Shown: piece after piece, positions 29,601 to 42,985 of the stretch
How positions within the stretch are numbered: position 1 is the first letter of the stretch
Layout of the letters: every line of letters starts with the position of its first letter
NCBI RefSeq assembly: GCF_019399895.1
Contig: NC_091866.1
Coordinates: 7,073,308 to 7,137,307 of the forward strand
DNA: 64,000 nt
Reading direction: 5' to 3'
DNA from: Cardiocondyla obscurior
Taxonomy: Eukaryota > Arthropoda > Insecta > Hymenoptera > Formicidae
Notes under the pieces: generated by a model
Seen by the model: the letters and a program-made list of their open reading frames with translations, nothing else
What the model was told of the DNA's origin: nothing
Databases searched by the model: none
Position numbers and translations under genes: made by a program

Positions 29601-32600
29601 GTTCTATCTCCACCAGATCCAGAGATATTGACAGAAAACAAAAAAAAAATTTTTTAAAATTTGGCAACGAATCATTGTGCGGTGACGTCAGCAGATGCCC
29701 ACGTAACAATTTTCAGCGTTCCACTTCCACCAGAAGCAGAGATATTGACAAAAAACGAAAAAAAGATTTTTGAAAATCTGGCAAAAAATCATCGTGCGGT
29801 GACGTCAACAGAGCCCACGTAACAATTTTCAGCGTTCTACCTCCACCAGAAGCAGAGATATTGACAAAAACGAAAAATTTTGAAAATCTGGCAACGAATC
29901 ATCGTGCGGTGACGTCAGCAGATGCCCACGTAACAATTTTCAGCGTTCTATCTTCACCAGAAGCAGAAATATTGACAAACGAAAAAAAGATTTTTGAAAA
30001 TCTGGCAAAATCATCGTGCGGTGACGTCAGCAAATGCCCACGTGACCATTTTCAGCGTTCTACCTTCACCAGAAGCAGAGATATTGACAAAAAACGAAAA
30101 AAATTTTTTTAATCTGGCAAAAATCATCGTGCGGTGACGTCAGCAGATGCCCACGTAACAATTTTCAGCGTTCCCACCAGAAGCAGAGATATTGACAAAA
30201 ACGAAAAAAATTTTTGAAAATCTGGCAAAAATCATCGTGCGGTGACGTCAGCAGATGCCCACGTAACAATTTTCAGCGTTCTACCTTCACCAGAAGCAGA
30301 GATATTGACAAAAACGAAAAAAATTTTTGAAAATCTGGCAAAATATCATCGTGCGGTGACGTCAGCAAATGCCCACGTAACAATTTTCAGCGTTCTACCC
30401 TCACCAGAAGCAGAGATATTGACAAAAACGAAAAAAATTTTAATCTGGCAACGTATCATTGTGCGGTGACGTCAGCAAATGTTCACGTGACTATTTTCAG
30501 CGTTCTACCCTCACCAGAAGCAGAGATATTGACAAAAAACAAAAAAAATTTTTAATTTGGCAAAAATCATCGTGCGGTGACGTCAGCAGATGCCCATGTA
30601 ACAATTTTCAGCGTTCTACCCTCACCAGAAGCAGAGATATTGACAAAAAACGAAAAAAAAATTTTTGAAAATCTGGCAACGTATCATTGTGCGGTGACGT
30701 CAGCAAATGCCCACGTGACATTTTCAGCGTTCTACTTACCAGAAGCAGAGATATTGACGAAAAAAAAATTTTTGAAAATTTGGCAACGTATCATCGTGCG
30801 GTGACGTCAGCAGATGCCCACGTAACAATTTTCAGCGTTTATTACCACCAGAGCAAAGATATTGACAAAAAACAAAAAAAAATTTTTTTAATTTGGCAAC
30901 GTATCATTGTGCGGTGACGTCAAATGCCCACGTAACAATTTTCAGCGTTCTACCTCACCAGAAGCAGAGATATTGACAAAAAAAAAAAAAAATTTTTTAA
31001 TTTGGCAAAAATCATCGTGCGGTGACGTCAGCAGATGCCCACGTAACAATTTTCAGCGTTCTACCTCCACCAGAAGCAGAGATATTGACAAAAACGAAAA
31101 AAAATTTTGAAAATCTGGCAACGTATCATTGTGCGGTGACGTCAGCAAATTCCCACGTGACCATTTTCAGCGTTCTACCTTCACCAGAAGCAGAGATATT
31201 GACAAAAAAAAAAAATTTTTGAAAATTTGGCAACGTATCATCGTGCGGTGACGTCAGCAGATGCCCCTAACAATTTTCAGCGTTTATTACCACCAGAAGC
31301 AAAGATATTGACAAAAAACAAAAAAAATTTTTTTAATTTGGCAACGTATCATTGTGCGGTGACGTCAGCAAATGCCCACGTAACATTTTCAGCGTTCTAC
31401 CCTCACCAGAAGCAGAGATATTGACAAAAACAAAAAAATTTTTTAAATCTGGCAAAAATCATCGTGCGGTGACGTCAGCAGATGCCCACGTAACAATTTT
31501 CAGCGTTCTACCTACACCAGAAGCAGAGATATTGACAAAAACGAAAAAAAAATTTGAAAATCTGGCAACGAATCATCGTGCGGTGACGTCAGCAAATGCC
31601 CACGTAACAATTTCAGCGTTCTACCTCACCAGAAGCAGAGATATTGACAAAAAACAAAAAAATTTTTTAAATCTGGCAACGAATCATCGTGCGGTGACGT
31701 CAGCAGATGCCCACGTAACAATTTTCAGCGTTCTATCTCACCAGCAGAGATATTGACAAAAACAAAAAAAATTTTTGAAAATCTGGCAACGTATCATTGT
31801 GCGGTGACGTCAGCAAATGCCCACGTGACCATTTTCAGCGTTCTACCTTCACCAGAAGCAGAGATATTGACAAAAAACAAAAAAAATTTTTTTAATCTGG
31901 CAAAAAATCATCGTGCGGTGACGTCAGCAGATGCCCACGTAACAATTTTCAGCGTTTCTCTACCACCAGAAGCAAAGATATTGACAAAAAACGAAAAAAA
32001 AATTTTTGAAAATTTAGCAACGAATCATTGTGCGGTGACGTCAGCAGATGCCCACGTAACAATTTTCAGCGTTTACTACCACCAGAAGCAAAGATATTGA
32101 CAAAAAACAAAAAAAAATTTTTTTAATTGGCAACGTATCATTGTGGTGACGTCAGCAGATGCCCACGTAACAATTTTCAGCGTTCTATCTTCACCAGAAG
32201 CAGAAATATTGACAAAAAACGAAAAAAAATTTTTGAAAATCTGGCAAAATCATCGTGCGGTGACGTCAGCAGATGCCCACGTAACAATTTTCAGCGTTCT
32301 ACCACCAGAAGCAGAGATATTGACAAAAAACGAAAAAAAATTTTTTAATCTGGCAACGAATCATCGTGCGGTGACGTCAGCAGATGCCCACGTAACAATT
32401 TTCAGCGTTTACCACCACCAGGAGCAAAGATATTGACAAAAACAAAAAAAATTTTTTAATTTGGCAACGTATCATTGTGCGGTGACGTCAGCAGATGCCC
32501 ACGTAACAATTTTCAGCGTTCTATCTTCACCAGAAGCAGAGATATTGACAAAAACGAAAAAGATTTTTGAAAATCTGGCAAACGAATCATCGTGCGGTGA

Positions 32601-35600
32601 CGTCAGCAGATGCCCACGTAACAATTTTCAGCGTTCTACCTCACCAGAAGCAGAGATATTGACAAAAACGAAAAAATTTTTGAAAATCTGGCAACGAATC
32701 ATCGTGCGGTGACGTCAGCAAATGCCCACGTAACAATTTTTCAGCGTCCACCAGAAGCAGAGATATTGACAAAAAACAAAAAAATTTGAAAATTTGGCAA
32801 CGAATCATTGTGCGGTGACGTCAGCAGATGCCCACGTAACAATTTTCAGCGTTCTACTTCCACCAGAAGCAGAGATATTGACAAAAACGAAAAAAATTTT
32901 TGAAAATCTGGCAACGAATCATCGTGCGGTGACGTCAGCAGATGCCCACGTAACAATTTTCAGCGTTCTACCTCCACCAGAAGCAGAGATATTGACAAAA
33001 AACGAAATTTTTGAAAATCTGGCAACGAATCATCGTGCGGTGACGTCAGCAGATGCCCACGTAACAATTTTCAGCGTTCTATCTTCACCAGAAGCAGAAA
33101 TATTGACAAAAACGAAAAAAATTTTTGAAAATCTGGCAATCATCGTGCGGTGACGTCAGCAATGCCCACGTGACCATTTTCAGCGTTCTACCCACCAGAA
33201 GCAGAGATATTGACAAAAACGAAAAAAAAATTTTTTAATCTGGCAAAATCATCGTGCGGTGACGTCAGCAGATGCCCACGTAACAATTTTCAGCGTTCTA
33301 TCTCCACCAGAAGCAGAGATATTGACAAAAAACGAAAAAAAGATTTTTGAAAATCTGGCAAAAAATCATCGTGCGGTGACGTCAGCAGATGCCCACGTAA
33401 CAATTTTCAGCAATCTACCCTCACCAGAAGCAGAGATATTGACAAAAAACGAAAAAAAAATTTTTGAAAATCTGGCTACGAATCATCGTGCGGTGACGTC
33501 AGCAAATGCCCACGTAACAATTTTCAGCGTTCTATCTCCACCAGATCCAGAGATATTGACAGAAAACAAAAAAAAAAATTTTTGAAAATCTGGCAACGTA
33601 TCATTGTGCGGTGACGTCAGCAGATGCCCACGTGACTATTTTCAGCGTTCTACTTTCACCAGAAGCAAAGATATTGACAAAAACGAAAAAAATTTTGAAA
33701 ATTTGGCAACGAATCTTCGTGCGGTGACGTCAGCAGATGCCCACGTAACAATTTTCAGCGTTCTATCTTCACCAGAAGCAGAGATATTGACAAAAAACGA
33801 AAAAAAATTTTTGAAAATCTGGCAACGAATCATGTGCGGTGACGTCAGCAAATGCCCACGTGACAATTTTCAGCGTTCTATCTTCACCAGAAGCAGAGAT
33901 ATTGACAAAAACAAAAAAATATTTTGAAAATCTGGCAAAGAATCATCGTGCGGTGACGTCAGCAGATGCCCACGTAACAATTTTCAGCGTTCTATCTTTA
34001 CCAGAAGCAAAGATATTGACAAAAAACAAAAAAAAATTTTTGAAAATCTGGCAACGAATCATCGTGCGGTGACGTCAGCAGATGCCCACGTAACAATTTT
34101 CAGCGTTCTACTTCCACCAGAAGCAGAGATATTGACAAAAAACGAAAAAAAAATTTTTGAAAATCTGGCAAAGAATCATCGTGCGGTGACGTCAACAGAG
34201 CCCACGTAACAATTTTCAGCGTTCTACCTCCACCAGAAGCAGAGATATTAACAAAAAACGAAAAAAAAATTTATGAAAATCTGGCAACGAATCATCGTGC
34301 GGTGACGTCAGCAGATGCCCACGTAACAACTTTTAGCGTTCTATCTTCACCAGGAGCAGAAATATTGACAAAAAACGAAAAAATTTTTGAAAATCTGGCA
34401 AAATCATCGTGCGGTGACGTCAGCAAATGCCCACGTGACCATTTTCAGCGTTCTACCCTCACAAGAAGCAGAGATATTGACAAAAAACGAAAAAAAATTT
34501 TTTTTAATCTGGCAAAAAATCATCGTACGGTGACGTCAGCAGATGCCCACGTAACAATTTTCAGCGTTCTATCTCCACCAGATTCAGAGATATTGACAAA
34601 AAACGAAAAAAAAATTTTTGAAAATCTGGCAAAAAATCATCGTGCGGTGACGTCAGCAGATGCCCACGTAACAATTTTCAGCGTTCTACCTCCACCAGAA
34701 GCAGAGATATTGACAAAAAACGAAAAAAAAATTTTTGAAAATCTGGCAACGAATCATCGTGCGGTGACGTCAGCAAATGCCCACGTAACAATTTTCAGCG
34801 TTCTATCTCCACCAGAAGCAGAGATATTGACAAAAACGAAAAAAATTTTGAAAATTTGGCAACGAATCATTGTGCGGTGACGTCAGCAGATGCCCACGTA
34901 ACAATTTTCAGCGTTCTACTTCCACCAGAAGCAGAGATATTGACAAAAAACGAAAAAAAAATTTTTGAAAATCTGGCTACGAATCATCGTGCGGTGACGT
35001 CAGCAGATGCCCACGTAACAATTTTCAGCGTTATATCTCAACCAGAAGCAGAGATATTGACAAAAACAAAAAATTTTTGAAAATCTGGCAACGAATCATC
35101 GTGCGGTGACGTCAACAAAGCCCACGTAACAACTTTTAGCGTTCTATCTTCACCAGGAGCAGAAATATTGACAAAAAACGAAAAAAAGATTTTTGAAAAT
35201 CTGGCAAAATCATCGTGCGGTGACGTCAGCAAATGCCCACGTGACCATTTTCAGCGTTCTACCTCACAAGCAGAGATATTGACAAAAAACGAAAAAAATT
35301 TTTTTAATCTGGCAAAAATCATTGTGCGGTGACGTCAGCAGATGCCCACGTAACAATTTTCAGCGTTTTTCTACCACCAGGAGCAAAGATATTGACAAAA
35401 AACGAAAAAAAATTTTTGAAAATTTAGCAACGTATCATTGTGCGGTGACGTCAGCAGATGCCCACGTAACAATTTTCAGCGTTCTATTTTCACCAGAAGC
35501 AGAGATATTGACAAAAACGAAAAAGTTTTGAAAATCTGGCAACGTATCATTGTGCGGTGACGTCAGCAAATGTTCACGTGACTATTTTCAGCGTTCTACC

Positions 35601-38600
35601 CTCACCAGAAGCAGAGATATTGACAAAAAACAAAAAAAAAATTTTTTAATTTGCCAAAAATTATCGTGCGGTGACGTCAGCAGATGCCCACGTAACAATT
35701 TTCAGCGTTTACCACCACCAGAAGCAAAGATATTGACAAAAACAAAAAAATTTTTTAATTTGGCAACGTATCATTGTGCGTTGACGTCAGCAAATGCCCA
35801 CGTAACAATTTTCAGCAATTTACCCTCACCAGAAGCAGAGATATTGACAAAAAACGAAAAAAAAATTTTTGAAAATTTGGCAACGAGTCATTGTGCGGTG
35901 ACGTCAGCAGATGCCCACGTAACAATTTTCAGCGTTCTATTTCCACCAGAAGCAGAGATATTGACAAAAAACGAAAAAAAAATTTTTGAAAATCTGGCTA
36001 CGAATCATCGTGCGGTGACGTCAGCAAATGCCCACGTAACAATTTCTAGCGTTCTACCCTCACCAGAAGCAGAGATATTGACAAAAAACAAAAAAAAAAT
36101 TTTTGAAAATCTGGCAACGAATCATCGTGCGGTGACGTCAGCAAATGCCCACGTAACAATTTTCAGCGTTCTATCTCCACCAGAAGCAGAGATATTGACA
36201 AAAAACAAAAAAAAATTTTTGAAATTCTGGCAACGTATCATTGTGCGGTGACGTCAGCAAATGCCCACGTGACCATTTTCAGCGTTCTACTTTCACCAGA
36301 AGCAGAGATATTGACAAAAACAAAAAAAAATTTTTTTAATCTGGCAAAATCATCGTGCGGTGACGTCAGCAAATGCCCACGTAACAATTTTCAGCGTTCT
36401 ATCTCCACCAGGATTAAAGATAATGACAAAAAACGAAAATAAAATTTTTGAAAATTTAGCAATGTATCATTGTGCGGTGACGTCAGCAAATGCCCACGTA
36501 ACAATTTTCAGCGTTCCATTTTCACCAAAAGCAGAGATATTGACAAAAAACGAAAAAAAAATTTTTGAAAATCTGGCTACGAATCATCGTGCGGTGACGT
36601 CAGCAAATGCCCACGTGACCATTTTCAGCGTTCTACCCTCACCAGCAAAAGATATTGACACAAAAAAAAAAAAAATTTTTTTAATTTGGCAAAAAATCAT
36701 CGTGCGGTGACGTCAGCAGATGCCCACGTAACAATTTTCAGCGTTTATTCCACCAGAAGCAAAGATATTGACAAAAAAAAAAAAAAAAATTTTTTTAATT
36801 TGGCAACGTATCATTGTGCGGTGACGTCAGCAGATGCCCACGTAACATTTTCAGCGTTCTATTCCACCAGAAGCAGAGATATTGACAAAAACGAAAAAAA
36901 ATTTTTGAAAATCTGGCAAAAAATCATCGTGCGGTGACGTCAGCAGATGCCCACGTAACAATTTTCAGCTTTTCAGCGTTCTACCCTCACTAGAAGCAGA
37001 CAAAAAACGAAAAATTTTTAAAATCTGGCAAAAATCATCGTGCGGTGACGTCAGCAGATGCCCACGTAACAATTTTCAACGTTCTACCTTCACCAGAAGC
37101 AGAGATATTGACAGAAAACAAAAAAAAAATTTTTGAAAATGTGGCAACGAATCATCGTGCGGTGACGTCAGCAAATGCCCACGTAACAATTTTCAGCGTT
37201 CTATCTCCACCAGAAGCAGAGATATTGACAAAAACGAAAAAAATTTTTGAAAATTTGGCAACGTATCATTGTGCGTTGACGTCAGCAGATGCCCACGTAA
37301 CAATTTTCAGCGTTTTATCTTCACCAGAAGCAGAAATATTGACAAAAACAAAAAAATTTTTGAAAATCTGGCAACGAATCATCGTGCGGTGACGTCAGCA
37401 GATGCCCACGTAACAATTTTCAGCGTTCTACCTCCACCAGAAGCAGAGATATTGACAAAAACAAAAAAATTTTGAAAATCTGGCAACGAATCATCGTGCG
37501 GTGACGTCAGCAGATGCCCACGTAACAATTTTCAGCGTTCTATCTTCACCAGAAGCAGAAATATTGACAAAAAACGAAAAAAATTTTTGAAAATCTGGCA
37601 AAAATATCATCGTGCGGTGACGTCAGCAGATGCCCACGACCATTTTCAGCGTTCTACTTCTCACCAGAAGCAGAGATATTGACAAAAACGAAAAAAATTT
37701 TTTAAATTTGGCAACGTATCATTGTGCGGTGACGTCAGCAAATGCCCACGTGACAATTTTCAGCGTTCTACCCTCACCAGAAGCAGAGATATTGACAAAA
37801 ACGAAAAAAAATTTTTTGAAAATCTGGCAACGAATCATTGTGGTGACGTCAGCAGATGCCCACGTAACAATTTTCAGCGTTCTACCTCCACCAGAAGCAG
37901 AGATATTAACAAAACGAAAAAAAATTTTGAAAATCTGGCAACGAATCATCGTGCGGTGACGTCAGCAGATGCCCACGTAACAATTTTCAGCGTTCTATCT
38001 TCACCAGAAGCAGAAATATTGACAAACGAAAAAAAAATTTTTGAAAATCTGGCAAAATATCATCGTGCGGTGACGTCAGCAGATGCCCACGTGACCAATT
38101 TTCAGCGTTCTACCTCAAGAAGCAGATATTGACAAAAACGAAAAAAATTTTTTTAATTTGGCAACGTATCATTGTGCGGTGACGTCAGCAAATGCCCACG
38201 TGACTATTTTCAGCGTTCTCTACCTCACCAGAAGCAGAGATATTGACAAAAACAAAAAAATTTTAATTTGGCAAAAATTATCGTGCGGTGACGTCAGCAG
38301 ATGCCCACGTAACATTTTCAGCGTTCTACCCTCACCAGAAGCAGAGATATTGACAAAAACGAAAAAAAATTTTGAAAATCTGGCAACGTATCATTGTGCG
38401 GTGACGTCAGCAAATGCCCACGTGATCATTTTCAGCGTTCTACTTCACCAAAAGCAGAAATATTGACAAAAACAAAAAAATTTTTGAAAATTTGCAACGT
38501 ATCATCGTGCGGTGACGTCAGCAAATGCCCACGTGACCATTTTCAGCGTTCTATCTCTCACCAAAAGCAAAATATTGACAAAAAACAAAAAATTTTTTTA

Positions 38601-40559
38601 ATCTGCCAAAATCATCGTGTGGTGACGTCAGCAGATGCCCGTCGTAACAATTTTCAGCGTTCTTTACCACCACCAGAATCAGAGATATTCAAAAACAAAA
38701 AAAATTTTTGAAAATTTGGCAACGTATCATTGTGCGGTGACGTCAGCAGATGCCCACGTATCAATTTTCAGCGTTCTATCTCCACCAGAAGCAGAGATAT
38801 TGACAAAAAACGAAAAAAAAATTTTTGAAAATTTGGCAAAAAATCATCGTGCGGTGACGTCAGCAAATGCCCACGTAACAATTTTCAGCGTTCTACCTCC
38901 ACCAGAAGCAGAGATTATAACAAAAACGAAAAAAAAATTTATGAAAATCTGGCAACGAATCATCGTGCGGTGACGTCAGCAAATGCCCACGTGACCATTT
39001 TCAACGTTCTACCCTCACAAGAAGCAGAGATATTGACAAAAACGAAAAAAATTTTTTAATCTGGCAAAAATCATCGTGCGGTGACGTCAGCAGATGCCCA
39101 CGTAACAATTTTCAGCGTTTTTCTACCACCAGGAGCAAAGATATTGACAAAAACGAAAAAAAATTTTTGAAAATTTAGCAACGTATCATTGTGCGGTGAC
39201 GTCAGCAGATGCCCACGTAACAATTTTCAGCGTTCTATCTCCACCAGAAGCAGAGATATTGACAAAAAACGAAAAAAAAATTTTTTTTAATTTTGCAACG
39301 TATCATTGTGCGGTGACGTCAGCAAATGTTCACGTGACTATTTTCAGCGTTCTACCCTCACCAGAAGCAGAGATATTGACAAAAAACAAAAAATTTTTAA
39401 TTTGGCAAAATTATCGTGCGGTGACGTCAGCAGATGCCCACGTAACAATTTTTCAGCGTTCTACCCTCACCAGAAGCAGAGATATTGACAAAAACGAAAA
39501 AAAAATTTTTGAAAATCTGGCAACGTATTGTGCGGTGACGTCAGCAAATGCCCACGTGACCATTTTTAGCGTTCTACCTTTACCAGAACAGAGATATTGA
39601 CAAAAAAAAAAAAAAATTTTTGAAAATTTGGCAACGTATCATCGTGCGGTGACGTCAGCAATGCCCACGTGAACATTTTCAGCGTTCTACTTCACCAAAG
39701 GCAGAGATATTGACAAAAAACAAAAAAAATTTTTGAAAATTTGGCAACGTATCATTGTGCGGTGACGTCAGCAGATGCCCACGTGACCATTTTCAGCGTT
39801 CTACCTTCACCAGAAGCAGAGATATTGACAAAAACAAAAAAATTTTTTAATTTGCCAAAAATTATCGTGCGGTGACGTCAGCAAATGCCCACGTAACAAT
39901 TTTCAGCGTTCTACCCTCACCAGAAGCAGAGATGTTAAAAAAAAACGAAAATAAAATTTTTGAAAATCTGGCAACGTATTATTGTGCGGTGTCGTCAGCA
40001 AATGCCCACGTGACCATTTTCAGCGTTCTACCCTCACAAGAAGCAGAGATATTGACAAAAAACAAAAAAAAAATTTTTTTTAATCTGGCAAAAAATCATC
40101 GTGCGGTGACGTCAGCAGATGCCCTCGTAACAATTTTCAGCGTTTTACTACCACCAGTATTAAGATATTGACAAAAACGAAAAAAATTTTGAAAATTTAG
40201 CAACGTATCATTGTGCGGTGACGTCAGCAAATGCCTACGTAACAATTTTCAACGTTCTATCTCCACCAGAAGCAGAGATATTGACAAAAAACAAAAAAAA
40301 AATTTTTGAAAATTTGGCAACGTATCATTGTGCGGTGACGTCAGCAAATGTTCACGTGACCATTTTTAGCATTCTACTTCCACCAAAGGCGAAAATATTA
40401 ACAAAAAACAAAAAAAAATATTTGAAAATCTGGCAACTTAGCATCGTGCGGTGACGTCAGCAAATGTTCACGTGATCATTTTCAACATTCTACTTCTACC
40501 AGAGGTTGAAATATTGACAAAAAACAAAAAAAAAATTTTTGGAAATCTGGCAACGTAGC

Positions 40560-41440
40560 ATCGTGCGGTGACGTCAGCAATGCCCACGACCATTTTCAGC
40601 TTCTATTTTTACCAGAAGTTGAGATATAAAGAAAAAAACAAAAAATAAAATTTTGAAAATTTGGCAACGTAGCATCGTGCGGTGACGTTAGCAAATGCCC
40701 ACGTGACTATTTTCAGCGTTCTACTTCTACCAGGAACTGAAATTGACAAAACAAAAAATTTTAATTCTGACGTAGCATTGTGCGGTGACGTCAGCAGATG
40801 CCCACGTAACAATTTTCAGCGATCTACTTCTACCAGAAGCTAAAATTGACAAAAAAAAAATTTTTTAAATTTGGCAACGTAGAATTGTGCGGTGACGTCA
40901 ACAAATGCCCACGTGACTATTTTCAGCGTTTTACTTTTACCAGAAACTGAAGTATTGACAAAAAACAATATAAAAATTTTTTTAATTTGGCAACGTAGCA
41001 TTGTGCGGTGACGTCAGCAAATGCCCACGTGACCATTCTTAGCATTCTACCTTTACCATGAACTGAGACATTACGAAAAAAACTTTTGAAAATTTGGCAA
41101 CGTAGCATCGTGCGGTGACGTCAGCAAATGCCCACGTGACCATTTTTCAGCGTTTTATCTCACCAAAAGCAAATATTGACAAAAAACAAAAAAAAAAATT
41201 TTTTTAATCTGCCAAAAAATCATCGTGCGGTGACGTCAGCAGATGCCCTCGTAACAATTTTCAGCGTTTTACCACCACCAGAATCAGAGATATTGACAAA
41301 AAACAAAAAAAAAATTTTTGAAAATTTGGCAACGTATCATTGTGCGGTGACGTCAGCAGATGCCCACGTATCAATTTTCAGCGTTCTATCTCTACCAGAA
41401 GCAGAGATATTGACAAAAAACAAAAAAAAAATTTTTGGAA
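40560..41440. repeat. Higher-order satellite block, copy 2
   Basis: The same ordered series of variant monomers as at 13720-14600, including the rare ctttaccatgaactgagaca monomer, the gccctcgtaac monomer and the cacgtatcaattttcag monomer. It lies near the array edge and is more diverged from the bulk array than interior monomers are. Confidence 0.75.
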
Positions 41441-41449
41441 ATCTGGCGA

Positions 41450-41919
41450 CGTTGCATCGTGCGGTGATGTCAACAAATGTTCACGTGACCATTTTCAGCT
41501 TTTTATTTTTACCAGAAGCTGAGATATAAACAAAAAAACAAAAATAAAATCTTTGAAAATTTGGCAACGTAGCATCGTGCGGAAACGTTAGCAAATGCTC
41601 ACGTGACTATTTTCAGCGTTTTACTTCTACCAGGAACTGAAATATTGACAAAAAACAAAAAAAAAATTTTTTTAATCTGGCGACGTAGCATTGTGCGGTG
41701 ACGTCAGCAGATGCCCACGTAACAACTTTTAGCGATCTACTTCTACCAGAAGCTAAAATATTGACAAAAAAAAAAAAAAAAATTTTTTTAATTTTGGCAA
41801 CGTAGAATTGTGCGGTGACGTCAACAAATGCCCACGTGACTATTTTCAGCGTTTTACTTTTACCAGGAACTGAAGTATTGACAAAAAACAATATAAAAAT
41901 TTTACTACTAATTTGGCAT
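41450..41919. repeat. Higher-order satellite block, partial copy 3 at the array edge
   Basis: Four monomers in the same order as the start of the block at 40560 (gctgagatataaac, ggaactgaaatattgac, gaagctaaaatattgac, gaactgaagtattgac). The last one is cut after aatttggca at about 41919, where element-derived sequence begins. Confidence 0.7.
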
Positions 41920-42099
41920 GGCAGGAAAGGGGAAAAATGACGTCTAAAGAACATTCGAAAGCATAAATAAGCGTCAAACAGCTATAAGTTAAGAAAAAAT
42001 ATGTAATTTTATGAAATTTTTTTCAACGAAGTACGAACATATTTTATTACTTTCGCCATAAAATAGTAACATAATGTACTACGTATGACTTAAGGAAGG
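41920..42099 (+). mobile_element. Remnant of the 3' internal end of a second element-A copy
   Basis: This stretch (core 41938-42099, starting TGACGTCTAAAG) matches the internal sequence just before the 3' LTR of element A (53403-53571, starting TGAGCGTCTAAAG). Shared words include gcgtcaaa, agctataagttaagaaaa and taatgtactacgtatgactt. It directly abuts the 5' LTR at 42100, just as the polypurine tract abuts the 3' LTR. The simplest reading is that a further copy once lay upstream and shared this LTR, and that its left part was deleted. The alternative is that the LTR is about 165 bp longer than I call it. Confidence 0.65.
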
Positions 42100-42408
42100 T
42101 GTCACGTGCTGACAAATTTAATAATTTAAATTACTATGAACTATGGAATAAACTCTAGATAATGAAATTTAAAACTAATTCTATTTAAGAACTCAATTAG
42201 TGACGACACCGCATTAAGGACCGGGCGAGAGTTACCAGCGGGACCGAGGCGAATAAAATATAATTTTATCGATCGAACATCTACAGGTACGAGCTGTTAC
42301 TAATTAGCTATATTTAGCGTTATCGAGAAGTAAATACCGCTTCATAACTTGATTTTGAAGAGAGTGGTGAACCAAGTCTTTAGCGAGGGACAAGGGGATC
42401 CACATCCC

Positions 42409-42415
42409 TATAAAG
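42409..42415 (+). promoter_or_regulatory. TATA box of the 5' LTR
   Basis: TATAAAG after cacatccc, about 310 bp into the LTR. The equivalent site in the 3' LTR is TATAAAAG at 53871-53878, followed 29 bp later by an initiator-like CAGTTA. This places the U3/R boundary near 42440. Confidence 0.55.
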
Positions 42416-42985
42416 AACCGTGCAGAAAGCGCGAACAGGTGGTATTATTGAAGCTAGTCAGTTAGTAATCAATTGTGAAAACAACCACGAAACATTGGCG
42501 GAATAAGGTGATGGTCAAGAAAGAAATTGTTTGATTCCGATTGAGTTTGGGGAATAGTGAGGCGAGGATCAAGGGGAAGTTGAAGGAGCTAAAACTTAGA
42601 AGTGAAAGGCAAAGGATCTTTGGAAAGGTGTGAGAGATTTAAATTAATTGGACCCCAAGGTAAAATATTTTATTTAAATAAATTGTTATTTGATAATTTA
42701 ACTTTAATATTTTATTTGATTAACTTATTTTGATGTCGGAATTTTAGAATTGAAAAGGGGATTGGGATTCACAAATATTATTTATTCTGGAGGTGTTTTC
42801 CTGTAGAACCTCGCGGACGAAGAGTGTCGCGTTGGGTTTGGTCGCTTCTTATGGAGCACACTTGCCCCTGCGAAGATTTCCGAAGATTTTCTGCTACCGT
42901 CGCTTGAATGAATAATTTTAGATTTTTAAAATTCTAATGGAAAACGCGCCGATAAACGAAAGTTCAAATAAAACGACTCCGATAC

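Larger units (their letters stand above)
1..41919. repeat. Satellite DNA array, 110-117 bp monomer, about 365 copies
   Basis: Head-to-tail repeat visible from base 1. Successive copies of GTGCGGTGACGTCAGC begin at 11, 128, 245, 361 and 474, giving spacings of 117, 117, 116 and 113. Each monomer runs: TGACGTCA palindrome; (a/g)atgcc; CACGTAACAATTTTCAGCG or CACGTGACCATTTTCAGCG; a variable pyrimidine-rich segment; ACCAGAAGCAGAGATATTGA; an A-tract followed by a T-tract; then AAAATCTGGCAACGAATCAT. Length variation comes mostly from the A/T tracts and from one- to three-base losses. A full 117-bp unit is 39 codons, so copies of full length read open and create spurious ORFs of up to 275 codons (19229-20056). 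These break every few monomers and have no conserved start, so I do not call genes. The pattern fits heterochromatic, possibly pericentromeric, satellite. Homopolymer noise may partly be assembly error. Confidence 0.97.

Noticed and set aside
2299..30000. Minus-strand ORFs in the satellite (for example 2299-2499)
   Set aside because: Antisense readings of the same repeat.
1..41919. Regularly spaced repeats as a CRISPR array
   Set aside because: The units are contiguous monomers without unique spacers, in eukaryotic sequence.
1..41919. CENP-B box in the satellite
   Set aside because: No sequence close to the TTCG-A-CGGG pattern is visible in the monomer.
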